Of a stretch of 64,000 nt of DNA, positions 10,885-19,673 are shown piece after piece (the stretch's first letter is position 1; every line of letters begins with the position of its first letter). The notes under the pieces are model-generated. The model saw only the letters and a program-made list of their open reading frames with translations. It searched no databases and was not told where the DNA came from. The position numbers and the translations under genes were made by a program. This DNA comes from Rhizobium sp. P38BS-XIX (GTDB lineage Bacteria > Pseudomonadota > Alphaproteobacteria > Rhizobiales > Rhizobiaceae), in NCBI RefSeq assembly GCF_012641435.1, contig NZ_JABAIJ010000001.1:682001-746000 (forward strand), read 5' to 3'.

Positions 10885-12342
10885 TTAATCGTCTTTCTTC
10901 AGCGACGCGTGCGCATCGAGCGCACGCTGCCTCGCCATCGCATGATCGACGATCGGGCGGGGATAATCCTTCCCAAGTTCTATTCCGGCGCGCTCAAGCA
11001 CAGTCTCCGGGGCTTCGAACGGCCGATGGATGTACTTCTTGTCGAGCTTCGCAAGCTCCGGCACGAAGGTCCTGATGTAGCCGCCATCCTGATCGAATTT
11101 CTCGCCCTGCAATATCGGATTGAAGATGCGGAAGAAGGGCGAGGCATCGGCGCCGGAGCCGGCCACCCACTGCCAGTTTGCGGTATTGGCCGCCGGATCG
11201 GCATCCACGAGCGTATCTCGAAACCAGGCTTCGCCTTCGCGCCAATCGATCAGCAGATCCTTGATGAGGAACGAGGCCACGATCATGCGGACACGATTGT
11301 GCATCCAGCCATGACGCCAAAGCTGCCGCATGCCGGCATCGACGATCGGGTAGCCCGTTTGCCCGCGTTGCCAGCTTTTCAGGCGCTTGGAGTCGGAGAG
11401 CCACGGGAAGTCGTCGTAACGGTCGTTCCAGTTGGCTGTCCTGAGCTTGGGGAAATGGAACAGTTGATGATAGCAGAACTCTCGCCAGACGATTTCCTTG
11501 CGGAAGCGGACGACATTATCCGTGCCGATCTTGTCAGGCAGTCCCCGTGTTGCGTGCCACATCCGGGCAGGTGAAATCTCTCCAAGCGCCAGATGTGGCG
11601 AGAGCAGCGAGGTTGCCGGTCTGTCCGGGAAGTCGCGACCGACCGAATAGTCGTTAAGCGCGCCGTCGACGAAGTCCTCCAGCTTATCCATGGCAGAAGC
11701 TTCCCCTGGCGTCCACATGTCCGCGAACTCGGACGCCCAGTTCGGCTTGGTGGGCAGCAACGACCATGAGGCGAGGGTGTCTGATTTAGGCCAATGACCG
11801 GGGGCAAGGAGCTTTTCGGGCGCCTCGACCGGAAACGGCGGCTCACCGGATTGCTCGAACGCGCGCCAGAAGGGCGTATAGGTCTTGTAGTGGTTGCCTG
11901 TACCGGTGCGCAGGCGCGTCGGCTCGTGTAGCAGCTGGCCGGCAAAGCTGTTGGCCTCGATCCCGTTGTCCCGCAGCGCCTTCTTGACGCGCGTGTCGAC
12001 CTCGATCCCCGAGGGGTCGTAACGCCGGTTCCAGACCACGGCTTCGGCGCTGGTTTCCTCAAGCAATGTTTCAAGCATCGTCTGCTCATCGCCCTGCCGA
12101 AGGATGAGCTTGCTGCCAAGCGCACCAAGCGCGGTTTGCAGAGCCGCCAGCGAATGATGTAGCCACCATTCCTGCGCGCCACCCAAAGGGCCGCACTCGC
12201 TGCTGTTCGGCTCGCGAATATAGACAGGAATTACGGGGCGGCCTGAGGTTGCCGCAGCCTGCAGAGCGTGGTTGTCGTCAAGGCGGAGATCCTTGCGAAA
12301 CCACAGGAGAACGGGGTTCGGCTCGCTTTTCGATGTCGTCAT
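10885..12342 (-). CDS. phrB: Deoxyribodipyrimidine photolyase (class I)
   Basis: 485 residues. It repairs cyclobutane pyrimidine dimers with blue light. Seen: the N-terminal antenna domain beginning VLLWFRKDLRLDDN, and the FAD domain with WREFCYHQL, GYPIVDAGMRQLW, WMHNRVRM and NWQWVAGSGADASP, all conserved in class I photolyases including the electron-transfer Trp region. Length matches the family (about 470-490). No other light-response gene is seen nearby apart from the SDR, with which photolyases often cluster in alphaproteobacteria. Confidence 0.94.
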   Translation of the reverse strand: MTTSKSEPNPVLLWFRKDLRLDDNHALQAAATSGRPVIPVYIREPNSSECGPLGGAQEWWLHHSLAALQTALGALGSKLILRQGDEQTMLETLLEETSAEAVVWNRRYDPSGIEVDTRVKKALRDNGIEANSFAGQLLHEPTRLRTGTGNHYKTYTPFWRAFEQSGEPPFPVEAPEKLLAPGHWPKSDTLASWSLLPTKPNWASEFADMWTPGEASAMDKLEDFVDGALNDYSVGRDFPDRPATSLLSPHLALGEISPARMWHATRGLPDKIGTDNVVRFRKEIVWREFCYHQLFHFPKLRTANWNDRYDDFPWLSDSKRLKSWQRGQTGYPIVDAGMRQLWRHGWMHNRVRMIVASFLIKDLLIDWREGEAWFRDTLVDADPAANTANWQWVAGSGADASPFFRIFNPILQGEKFDQDGGYIRTFVPELAKLDKKYIHRPFEAPETVLERAGIELGKDYPRPIVDHAMARQRALDAHASLKKDD

Positions 12343-12511
12343 TGTTCTGGCCGGTCGCCTATCTCTGTGTTGCGTTTCATATGCCTTTTGGCGGCGGAAA
12401 CCCTTATACGGTGCCGATCATCAAATGGTTCCACTACCACGCGTTTCATAAGAAAATTCTACACGCAACTCTCGTAAGGAAAACTCGATGCAGTCTGTGT
12501 TATAAGGGAGC

Positions 12512-12530
12512 CTTGTCACTGTTCTGTAAT
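12512..12530 (+). promoter_or_regulatory. Pho-box-like direct repeat upstream of ugpC
   Basis: CTTGTCAC-TGTT-CTGTAAT contains TGTCAC and TGTAAT repeated with the 11-bp period of PhoB boxes (consensus CTGTCAT repeated every 11 bp). It ends 62 bp before the ugpC start. A related but less perfect site precedes ugpB, the other half of this phosphate-regulated transport system. Confidence 0.45.
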
Positions 12531-12592
12531 GCAAATTCGCTAGCAGTCCAGCCGATTGACATGCCCAGAATTGACACGCGGGGAAGATTACA

Positions 12593-13705
12593 ATGGCGGA
12601 AATCCGCATCGAACAAGTTCGCAAGGCATATGGACGCAATGCGGTCGTTCATGGCGTCGACCTGAATTTCCGATCAGGCGAATTTGTCGTCATTCTCGGA
12701 CCTTCCGGCTGCGGCAAGTCCACTCTGCTGCGCATGATCGCCGGTCTTGAGGATATCACCTCGGGTGAGATCATGATCGACGGCAAGGTGGTCAACAAGC
12801 TTGAACCGCGCGAGCGTGGCTGCGCCATGGTCTTCCAGAACTACGCGCTTTATCCGCACATGGATGTTGCCGCCAACATGGGCTATGCGCTCAAGGTGGC
12901 CGGCGTGCCGCGCGAAGAGCGTGACCGTCGCATCAAGGAAACCGCCAAGATTGTCGGCCTCGAGGATTTCCTTGCCCGCAAGCCGGCCGAGCTTTCAGGC
13001 GGTCAGCGCCAACGCGTCGCCATGGGCCGCGCCATCATTCGCGAGCCGAAGGTCTTCCTTTTTGACGAGCCGCTCTCCAACCTCGATGCCAAGCTGCGTG
13101 TGCAGATGCGTGTCGAAATCCGCCGTCTGCACAAGCGCCTGTCGGCAACCTCGGTTTTCGTGACCCACGACCAGGTCGAGGCCATGACGCTCGCTGACAA
13201 GCTCGTCGTCATGTACAAGGGCAATGTCGAGCAGGTCGGTACGCCGCTTGAAGTCTACAACACCCCGCGCACCCGTTTCGTCGGCTCGTTCATCGGCTCG
13301 CCAGCCATGAACTTCCTCGAAGGCACGTTCTCCGCCAATGGCGAGCAGTTCATCTTCGACGGTATTCACACGAGCATCGACGCCAATATCGGCAAGCGCC
13401 ATGCCGGTCAGCCCGTCGCCCTTGGCATTCGTCCCGAGCATGCGCGCCTTGTGCCGGCGGGAACGCCGGGCGCCATTCCGGCGACAGTCGATTTCGTCGA
13501 AGAACTCGGTGCCGGCCGTGTCATCCATTGCGACATCAACGGCTCCAACTTCGCCGTTGCCGTTGCCGATCATACGACGGGCCAGACCGGTCAGTCCGTC
13601 GCGCTGGAGCTGCCGCAGCAGCACACGCATCTCTTTGCCCAGGATACTGGCCTGCGCCTCGACGCCGTCGCCACCGTGACGCCGCTCAAAGTGCTGGCAA
13701 GCTGA
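12593..13705 (+). CDS. ugpC: sn-Glycerol-3-phosphate ABC importer, ATP-binding protein
   Basis: 370 residues. ABC ATPase of the CUT1 (MalK/UgpC) type: Walker [10 protein letters not shown] near 36-44, Q-loop [11 protein letters not shown], signature LSGGQRQR, Walker [15 protein letters not shown]-loop VTHDQ, and a C-terminal TOBE/MOP regulatory domain. It powers uptake of sn-glycerol-3-phosphate with the permeases UgpA/UgpE and binding protein UgpB, which are encoded convergently at 14.0-17.3 kb. GGGGAAG precedes ATG 12593. A Pho-box-like site upstream and its own terminator show that it is a separate transcription unit. Exact substrate is inferred from the neighbouring ugp genes. Confidence 0.9.
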   Translation: MAEIRIEQVRKAYGRNAVVHGVDLNFRSGEFVVILGPSGCGKSTLLRMIAGLEDITSGEIMIDGKVVNKLEPRERGCAMVFQNYALYPHMDVAANMGYALKVAGVPREERDRRIKETAKIVGLEDFLARKPAELSGGQRQRVAMGRAIIREPKVFLFDEPLSNLDAKLRVQMRVEIRRLHKRLSATSVFVTHDQVEAMTLADKLVVMYKGNVEQVGTPLEVYNTPRTRFVGSFIGSPAMNFLEGTFSANGEQFIFDGIHTSIDANIGKRHAGQPVALGIRPEHARLVPAGTPGAIPATVDFVEELGAGRVIHCDINGSNFAVAVADHTTGQTGQSVALELPQQHTHLFAQDTGLRLDAVATVTPLKVLAS

Positions 13706-13732
13706 TTTCAATCATAACTTTTCAGCAGGCAT

Positions 13733-13767
13733 GCCCGGAAATCGGCGACGGTTTCCGGGCTTTTTAT
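13733..13767 (+). terminator. Intrinsic terminator of ugpC
   Basis: GCCCGGAAA pairs perfectly with TTTCCGGGC across a 10-base loop and is followed by TTTTTATTT, 28 bp after the ugpC stop. The 230 bp between this and the opposing ugpE terminator show no gene. Confidence 0.9.
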
Positions 13768-14001
13768 TTGTCCGATATGCAGTCCCGCAGAGAGGAATCA
13801 TGCGCCGCCTGCGTCGAGGCCGCGTTCTCCAAGCCTGTATGAGTAGACATGTCGCCAGCGATCTCAGGGGCTCGCATAGCCCACCGAAGTCGGCTTGAAT
13901 GTCGAATGCGTATGATGGTCTTTGGGATTTTGTGCCGCGCTGGCTGTGGCTCCGAAGAGATGCCGGATAAGTGCGGTCAGGCCGGGAGAGGGCGCTTGCA
14001 C

Positions 14002-14041
14002 AAAAAAAGCCCGCCATTCCCTATCTCGGGGAATGGCGGGC
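14002..14041 (-). terminator. Intrinsic terminator of ugpBAE
   Basis: On the minus strand a 13-bp perfect stem (GCCCGCCATTCCC and its complement) with a 6-base loop is followed by seven T. It lies 10 bp after the ugpE stop and ends the ugpBAE transcript. Confidence 0.92.
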
Positions 14042-14050
14042 GTTCTCTTG

Positions 14051-14965
14051 TCACTTCTCGGTGGCGATGACGCCGCGAACGACCCAGCGTTGCATCAGCA
14101 CGACGATGGCAAGCGGCGGGATCATGACGATCAGCGTGCCCGCCATGGCGATATGCCATTCCGGCAGTCCACCAACGTTCGGGATGAGAGATTTGAGCTC
14201 GATGACTGCCGTCATGTAGGACGGATCCGTGGTGACCAGCAGCGGCCACAGATACTGATTCCAGGCCCACAGGAACATGATGGTGCCAAGGGCAGCCATG
14301 TTCGTGCGCGACAAAGGTAAGAGAACATCAATGAAGAAGCGAAGTGCTCCGGCTCCATCCATGCGAGCGGCCTCTGTCAACTCATCCGGTATCGTCAGGA
14401 AGAACTGGCGATACAGGAACGTGCCCGTCGCGGTCGCGATCGATGGCAAGATCAGACCGGGGTAGGAGTTGAGCAGTCCGAGATTCAGCGAAACTTCAAC
14501 GCCGGTCAATTTCTGGATGAGCCAGCTGATGCCGGTGATGTCGAGAAGGCCCTGATAGGGCGATAGGACGTTCGCGGCGACTGCGTAGGTTGGCACGATA
14601 CGCACTTCGAGCGGCAGCATCAGCGTTATGAAGATCAGCCAGAAGATGAAGTGGCGGCCCGGATAGCGAAAATAGACCAGCGAAAAGGCGGTTATCGCTG
14701 AAATGAGTACCTTTCCGATCGCGACGCCGCCAGCGAAAATCAAGCTGTTCACCAGCTTCGGGCCAAGATTGGCCGTCGTCCAGGCGGTCTTCATGTTGAC
14801 CCAGAAATCCGAACCGGGGATCAACGACATCGGCACTTTGTTGACGTCGGCCAGATTATGGGACGCGGCAATCGCAACAATCGCCAGCGGGCCGACCGCA
14901 ACTATGAAGCCGATGAACAGGATCAGGTGCGTAAAGAAATTCAGGATGGGGGTGCGCTCGATCAT
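14051..14965 (-). CDS. ugpE: sn-Glycerol-3-phosphate ABC importer, permease UgpE
   Basis: 304 residues, six predicted membrane helices. The EAA loop of CUT1 permeases is seen as EAARMDGAGALRFFIDVLLPLS, where the ATPase docks. Together with UgpA it forms the translocation channel. GAGG lies upstream of ATG 14965, and only 7 bp separate it from the ugpA stop. Length and the LPLEVRIVPTY segment agree with UgpE. Confidence 0.9.
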   Translation of the reverse strand: MIERTPILNFFTHLILFIGFIVAVGPLAIVAIAASHNLADVNKVPMSLIPGSDFWVNMKTAWTTANLGPKLVNSLIFAGGVAIGKVLISAITAFSLVYFRYPGRHFIFWLIFITLMLPLEVRIVPTYAVAANVLSPYQGLLDITGISWLIQKLTGVEVSLNLGLLNSYPGLILPSIATATGTFLYRQFFLTIPDELTEAARMDGAGALRFFIDVLLPLSRTNMAALGTIMFLWAWNQYLWPLLVTTDPSYMTAVIELKSLIPNVGGLPEWHIAMAGTLIVMIPPLAIVVLMQRWVVRGVIATEK

Positions 14966-14972
14966 GTCAGCC

Positions 14973-15857
14973 TCAGCGATAGTGCACGCGCTTCTCGATG
15001 AAGCGGAACTGGAAGATGGTAAGCACGATGATCAGCAACATCAGCACAATGCTCTGCGCCGCCGCACCGGAATAATCGAGGCCCTTGAAGCCATCGAAAA
15101 CGATCTTGTAGACCATGAGATTGGTCGAGTTGTGCGGCCCGCCCGAGGTCATGATGTCGACGATGCCGTAAGAATCCTGGAAGCTCTCGGTGATGTTGAT
15201 GACCAGCAGGAAGAAGACCGTTGGTGTGATCAACGGCAGCTGGATATCCCAGAAACGACGAAGCACGCCCGAGCCGTCCATGGCGGCGGCCTCGATCTGC
15301 GAGCGCGGAATGCCCTGGAAGGCGGCAAGAAAGAAGATGAAGCTGTAGCCGATATATTTCCAGGAGAAGGCGGCGATGATCGACGCCATGGCGGCGGTGC
15401 CATCGAGGCCCGGATCCCAGAACCCTGGCCAATAATGGTTTACGACGGACATAAATCCGGCTTCGGGCGCCAGGATGAAGCGAAAAGCCATGGCCGAAGC
15501 AGGAGCCGCGATGCCATACGGCCAGATAAGCACGACTTTATAGAATTGCGAGCCTCGCAGTTGCCGATCGGTGAGCGCAGCAAGGATCAGCGCGGCTCCC
15601 ATCGAAATGGCGGTGCTGATGCCAGCAAAAATGATGCTGATCGTGACCGAATTCCAGTAATCCGCGTTGACAAGGATGGATTTGAAATTGTCGAGCCCGA
15701 CCCAGATATTGCCGCCGCCCCACGGTTGCTGCAGCGTCAGCGACCAGAAGACCGCCTGACCGGCTGGCCAATAGAAAAAGGTGAAGATGAGGAGCAACTG
15801 CGGCACTGCGAACAGGATGCCGACGCTCCATTTGCTGAAAGTTATACGCTTTTCCAT
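14973..15857 (-). CDS. ugpA: sn-Glycerol-3-phosphate ABC importer, permease UgpA
   Basis: 294 residues with six membrane helices; the N-terminal helix starts around residue 10 (VGILFAVPQLLLIFTFFYWP). The EAA loop EAAAMDGSGVLRRFWDIQLP is present. It pairs with UgpE. GGAAGAG precedes ATG 15857. Middle gene of ugpBAE, separated from ugpB by a 100-bp gap holding an intergenic hairpin. Confidence 0.9.
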   Translation of the reverse strand: MEKRITFSKWSVGILFAVPQLLLIFTFFYWPAGQAVFWSLTLQQPWGGGNIWVGLDNFKSILVNADYWNSVTISIIFAGISTAISMGAALILAALTDRQLRGSQFYKVVLIWPYGIAAPASAMAFRFILAPEAGFMSVVNHYWPGFWDPGLDGTAAMASIIAAFSWKYIGYSFIFFLAAFQGIPRSQIEAAAMDGSGVLRRFWDIQLPLITPTVFFLLVINITESFQDSYGIVDIMTSGGPHNSTNLMVYKIVFDGFKGLDYSGAAAQSIVLMLLIIVLTIFQFRFIEKRVHYR

Positions 15858-15906
15858 TGTCTCTTCCGGCTTGGGGGCGCTATGCCACGCTGGCTCTCAT
15901 AACGAA

Positions 15907-15933
15907 CGTCCGCCGGGAAAATCTCGGCGGACG
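15907..15933 (-). promoter_or_regulatory. Intergenic hairpin between ugpB and ugpA
   Basis: CGTCCGCCG pairs perfectly with CGGCGGACG across a 9-base loop. There is no good T-run after it on the minus strand, so it is probably an mRNA-stabilising or partial-termination element that keeps the binding protein in excess over the permeases, as is usual in binding-protein operons. Confidence 0.55.
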
Positions 15934-15957
15934 CTGCTGTGTCATGAGCTGTGCTGC

Positions 15958-17310
15958 TTACGGCAGCTGCTTGCCCTTGTAGGTGGCTTCGAAGCGGTCG
16001 AGCACGGCGTCGCCGTTCTTGACGAGGTTGTCGATGCCTTCCTGAACGCTGACCTTGTTGGCGAAGATGGCCTGCATCTGGTTGCCGAATTCAGCGCGGA
16101 TCTGCGTGAAGTTGCCGAGGCGAACGCCGCGGGTGATCGCGGTCGGCTCGGAAGCGGTCAAGCTGGCGATAGCGACTTCGCGGCCCTTATAGGGAGCCTT
16201 GTCGTAGAAGCCCGAGGACTTCATGAATTCGAAGCCGGACTTCGTAACCGGGATATAGCCGGTGTTGGTCGACCAGAAGAGAGCAGTTTCCGGCTTGGCG
16301 ATGAAGTTCAGGAACGCAGCAGCGCCCTTGTATTCGTCGGAAGACTTGCCGGAGAGAACCCAAAGCGAAGCGCCGCCGACGAGCGAGTTCTTGCGCTCGG
16401 TGCCAGCGTAAACCGGAAGTTCAGCAACATCCCAGTTCATGCCTGCCTTCTGGGTCTTGGTGACCGTACCGTGGTCGCCCACCGAGGTCATGATCATCTG
16501 GCAATCGCCGGAAGCGAAGGCCTGAACCATGTCCTGACCGAGGTCCTTGGACTTGATCTTGATGTAACCCTGGTCGTACCAGCTCTTGAGGTCCGTTACG
16601 TACTTGACGAACTTCGTCTTGTTGACGGTCAGGCGGGCGTCGAGACCGTCATAGCCGTTGTTCTTCGTCGCAACCGGCTGGTTGTGGATGGCAGAGAACT
16701 GCTCCATCAGCTGCCAGCTTTCGTTGCCGGAGATGTTAATGGCCATCGGGCAATCATAACCAGCGCCCTTGAGCGCCTTCATGTCGTCGGCAGCTTCTTC
16801 CCAGGTCTTCGGAGCGGCAGTCTTGCCGATCTTTGCGAAGGCGTCCTTGTTCCAGTAGAGCAGGGCGGTCGAAGAGTTGAAGGGGAAGGAAAGCAGCTCG
16901 CCCTTGGACGTGGCGTAATAACGCGCAATACCCGGGAAATAGTTGTTCCAGTCGACCTTGTAGCCGTTTTCGGCCATCAGCTTGTCGACGGCGTAGTAGG
17001 CGCCCGAAAGCATCATCGTGGCGGTGCCGACGTCATAGACCTGAACGATCGTCGGCTGCTTGCCAGCGCGGAAGGCGGCAATGGTGTTCTGCAGAGCGGC
17101 GTCGTAGTTGCCCTGGCTGACGCAGGAAACTTCGTAATCCTTCTGGGAATCGTTGAAGTTTTTGCACATGGTTTCAACGACGCGCTGCAGGTCGCCCGAA
17201 AGGCCAAACCAGAAATCGAACTTGACCGGAGCTGCAGCAGCAGGCATCGCCAGGGCGACGCTCATGATGCCGGCGGCGGCGGCCGAAATGTAGTTCTTAA
17301 GTTTCGACAT
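15958..17310 (-). CDS. ugpB: sn-Glycerol-3-phosphate-binding periplasmic protein
   Basis: 450 residues. A Sec signal peptide (basic start, AAAAAGIMSVALAMPA, cleavage near AAAAP) is followed by VKFDFWFGLSG, a family-1 solute-binding fold, and UgpB-like segments (GAYYAVDKLM, FPFNSSTALLYWNKD, NTGYIPVTKSG). It captures glycerol-3-phosphate in the periplasm for UgpAEC. SD-like GGAAATAGGG lies directly before ATG 17310. First gene of the minus-strand operon, with an imperfect Pho-box-like repeat about 70-85 bp upstream. Some UgpB homologues also bind glycerophosphodiesters. Confidence 0.92.
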   Translation of the reverse strand: MSKLKNYISAAAAGIMSVALAMPAAAAPVKFDFWFGLSGDLQRVVETMCKNFNDSQKDYEVSCVSQGNYDAALQNTIAAFRAGKQPTIVQVYDVGTATMMLSGAYYAVDKLMAENGYKVDWNNYFPGIARYYATSKGELLSFPFNSSTALLYWNKDAFAKIGKTAAPKTWEEAADDMKALKGAGYDCPMAINISGNESWQLMEQFSAIHNQPVATKNNGYDGLDARLTVNKTKFVKYVTDLKSWYDQGYIKIKSKDLGQDMVQAFASGDCQMIMTSVGDHGTVTKTQKAGMNWDVAELPVYAGTERKNSLVGGASLWVLSGKSSDEYKGAAAFLNFIAKPETALFWSTNTGYIPVTKSGFEFMKSSGFYDKAPYKGREVAIASLTASEPTAITRGVRLGNFTQIRAEFGNQMQAIFANKVSVQEGIDNLVKNGDAVLDRFEATYKGKQLP

Positions 17311-17375
17311 AATCCCTATTTCCTTTTTGAAAGCTTCGAACCGGTGGCCTTGCGCAAGTCCGCGGTAGCGGCGTT

Positions 17376-17397
17376 ATAGACAAGCTGTGTGACAGTT
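17376..17397 (-). promoter_or_regulatory. Imperfect Pho-box-like repeat upstream of ugpB
   Basis: On the minus strand CTGTCAC-ACAG-CTTGTCT resembles two PhoB half-sites, but the second is shifted by one base (12-bp period), so the match is weaker than at ugpC. The rest of the 325-bp ugpB/acetyltransferase intergenic region shows no gene. Confidence 0.35.
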
Positions 17398-17635
17398 TGT
17401 TGAGGGCAAGAATCCCGCATTACCGGGCATTTTCGAATGAAAGTCAGGGTTAGTACGCTAACGATATTTGCACGATCGGGCATATCAGGCAACGCTAATC
17501 GATGCGTGCAATATCGAGCGCCTCGCGCTAGGCTTGCTATACGCTTGCACACGTGTGCCAGTTTTCTTGCGGCGTATCCGCATGATGTGCAGGATGCCGG
17601 CACGCGAATCCGGCGGACATGAAAGGGAGAGATCG

Positions 17636-18193
17636 ATGACGCTTAGCGAACGGCAGAAGATGGCGGCGGGGGAATGGTATTGCTGCCTTGATGCCGAACT
17701 CGACACCTTGCGCTGGCGTGCGCGGGAAGCTGTGCACCAGCACAACACGACGTCGCCGGCCGAACGCGGCAATCTCGGACCGGCCCTGGCTGCACTTTTC
17801 GCCGACGTCGGCGACGATGTTTTCTTGGAAGCTCCGTTCCATTGTTCCTATGGCATGAACATTTCGCTCGGCAAACGGGTCTACATCAATGCCGGATGTG
17901 CGATCCTCGATAGCGCGAGAGTCCAAATCGGTGCCGGCAGCATGCTGGGGCCGGGCGTCCACATATATTGTGCGGAGCATCACAAGGACGCGGAACTCAG
18001 GGGGCAGGGCCTCGAAATCGCTCGGCCCGTCACCATCGGCAACAGCGTTTGGATCGGCGGCGGGGCCATTCTAGTCGGCGGCGTGACGGTTGGCGATGGT
18101 GCGATCATCGGCGCGGGAGCAGTGGTGACGAAAGATGTCGCCAAAGGCGCAACCGTCGTCGGCAATCCCGCCCGGCCGATCGCGCCGAAATAG
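17636..18193 (+). CDS. Sugar O-acetyltransferase (maltose/NodL-type hexapeptide protein)
   Basis: 185 residues. The N-terminal maltose-acetyltransferase helical cap (MTLSERQKMAAGEWYCCLDAE) is followed by a left-handed beta-helix with hexapeptide repeats (NISLGKRVYINAGCAIL) and the catalytic His in YCAEHH, ending GNPARPIAPK. It transfers acetyl from acetyl-CoA to a sugar 6-hydroxyl; the same family contains NodL of Nod-factor synthesis, but no nod genes are near, so a general carbohydrate acetyltransferase is the safer reading. AAAGGGAGA precedes ATG 17636. It is tail-to-tail with the PGPGW gene. Confidence 0.88.
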   Translation: MTLSERQKMAAGEWYCCLDAELDTLRWRAREAVHQHNTTSPAERGNLGPALAALFADVGDDVFLEAPFHCSYGMNISLGKRVYINAGCAILDSARVQIGAGSMLGPGVHIYCAEHHKDAELRGQGLEIARPVTIGNSVWIGGGAILVGGVTVGDGAIIGAGAVVTKDVAKGATVVGNPARPIAPK

Positions 18194-18198
18194 GAAGC

Positions 18199-18510
18199 CT
18201 AATTCGCCGGCCGACGCTTTCGCATCCACCACACGGCAAAGCGGCGGCGCCAGCGACGCACGATGGGCATATCGTGGGAAAGCACGATGAAGCCCAGAGG
18301 CAGCATCCAGAAGCCAAGGATTGGCAAGAATCCGAGAAGGCCGCCGATGATGAGCGCTATCCCCAGGCCAACGCGGGCCAACCGCGATTGCGGCAAAGGA
18401 ATTTTCACAGAGCCGAAAACGAGCTTGCGCGTGACGGGATCTATGCCGAAACGCCGGGTTTTCCGGGCTTTTTGATCGGCATTATCGGTCGGTCCATATC
18501 GATCGGTCAT
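18199..18510 (-). CDS. Small two-helix membrane protein (PGPGW-like)
   Basis: About 103 residues with two hydrophobic segments (VGLGIALIIGGLLGFLPIL and FWMLPLGFIVLSHD) ending in a strongly basic tail (RRWRRRFAVWWMRKRR). The GFLPILGFWMLPLG core resembles the PGPGW transmembrane family. Function unknown. ATG 18510 is preferred because it precedes the conserved-looking region; an upstream in-frame ATG at 18606 would add 32 unrelated residues. No clear ribosome site. Confidence 0.6.
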   Translation of the reverse strand: MTDRYGPTDNADQKARKTRRFGIDPVTRKLVFGSVKIPLPQSRLARVGLGIALIIGGLLGFLPILGFWMLPLGFIVLSHDMPIVRRWRRRFAVWWMRKRRPAN

Positions 18511-18626
18511 CCACAGGAAATGGTGAGGCGACGAAATAATGCAAGAGAAATCGATTTTTTTGAAAAAACCGCTTGGCAAATCGGGAAAGCATTTGTAGAA
18601 GCCCACTCACACCGCGCCAAGCGCAT

Positions 18627-18701
18627 TCCCTGGTAGCTCAGCGGTAGAGCATTCGACTGTTAATCGACAGGTCGCCGGTTCGAATCCGGCCCGGGGAGCC
18701 A
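18627..18701 (+). tRNA. tRNA-Asn (anticodon GTT)
   Basis: 75 nt with encoded CCA. The acceptor arms TCCCTGG and CCGGGGA pair with one T-G wobble; the D-arm GCTCAGCGGTAGAGC, the anticodon loop CTGTTAA with GTT at 18659-18661 and the T-arm GCCGGTTCGAATCCGGC are all canonical. Confidence 0.97.
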
Positions 18702-18887
18702 CTCTTCTTCATAAGAGTTCTTGGTTCTGCATCCTTAAAAAGTTGCCATCAAGCAAGCCATTTTTCAAGATGTTCGTCTTGGAATGTGTCTGTGCGCTTG
18801 CCAAATCCGGCCTCGGCAATTCCTCGATTGCGAAGTCGGGCCATTTGCGCTTGTGTGAGGCGCAAATGCGAGTCCGAGGTTTTATCA

Positions 18888-19227
18888 ATGATCCGTCGAT
18901 TGATGATGTTGGCTGTGTGTGCGTCGCTCGGCGCGGGGCATGCGTTGGCTGACGACGATGCTGTGTCGAACGCGAAAACGCTTTGCCGAGCGGTCGACAC
19001 GACGATCTCGCTGTCACCGTGCACTGTTTCCGAAGAGACAAGGACGGTGACCGTGTCTGTCGCGACGAGCGGAGGGAGCGCCCCAGGAACTCTGCCAGAC
19101 CATTCAAAGCTCTCTGGTCGAGAAGCACATCTATTTCGGCGCCGACCCCTGGAAACTGGCGCTGAAATCGCCCGCGAGCGGCGACACTCCGATCGCATCC
19201 TGCTATCTGCCGCAGACGCCGAATTGA
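18888..19227 (+). pseudogene. Small secreted protein gene with a +1 frameshift at a C4 run
   Basis: ATG 18888 opens a signal peptide (MIRRLMMLAVCASLGAG, then HALA) and a short Cys-containing mature region (CTVSEETRTVTVS). At the four C of 19081-19084 the frame appears to shift: the original frame turns into Arg/Ser-rich sequence, while the next frame continues as QELCQTIQSSLVEKHIYFGA and ends PQTPN at TGA 19227. Removing one C gives one continuous secreted protein of about 112 residues with four cysteines. GAGG lies 8 bases before the ATG. It may be a real mutation or a sequencing error. Function unknown. Confidence 0.6.
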
Positions 19228-19271
19228 CGGCGGCGCCGATCGAAGCATGAAATGCAAACGAAAGCGGATGA

Positions 19272-19508
19272 ATGTCGAAAGTCAATGATCTGATCGCCTC
19301 AGCAAAATCCGTCTGCGATCGCTATGATAAAGGACGTATGGAGAGAGAAACCGTGCGGGAATGGGTCTTGCGTCTCGGCGTCTATCCGGCGCCCCACGGC
19401 GATCGTATCCGCGAGGCGGCTGAGTGGTTTCGGGCTCATTCAGCAAACGATGTGCCGGCCGACATCCGCAGCGGCGATTTGGAAAGATTAAAAGCGATCT
19501 TTTCATAA
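19272..19508 (+). CDS. Hypothetical small soluble protein
   Basis: 78 residues, charged and predicted mostly helical (MSKVNDLIASAKSVCDRYDK, MERETVREWVLRLG). No signal or membrane segment and no family recognised. The ribosome site is weak (GCGGA just before ATG 19272), so expression is less certain than for its neighbours. It follows the frameshifted secreted gene by 44 bp in the same direction. Confidence 0.5.
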   Translation: MSKVNDLIASAKSVCDRYDKGRMERETVREWVLRLGVYPAPHGDRIREAAEWFRAHSANDVPADIRSGDLERLKAIFS

Positions 19509-19673
19509 GCATTCGATCGGACTCGATTGCTATTTTGAACACGAGTTCATCCGAAGCATCGGCACTTGGAGCTGTGCCGCCTTGCATTGACCTGGCTTTC
19601 TACGGCTGCCAGAGTGCCGTTATCGGCCTTTCGGAGGCCACTGAGGCGGTTCAGACTTTATTGTGAGGGATTT

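Noticed and set aside
17636..18193. nodL (Nod-factor acetyltransferase)
   Set aside because: Same family, but no nod box or other nod gene is visible and the fold is shared with general sugar acetyltransferases.
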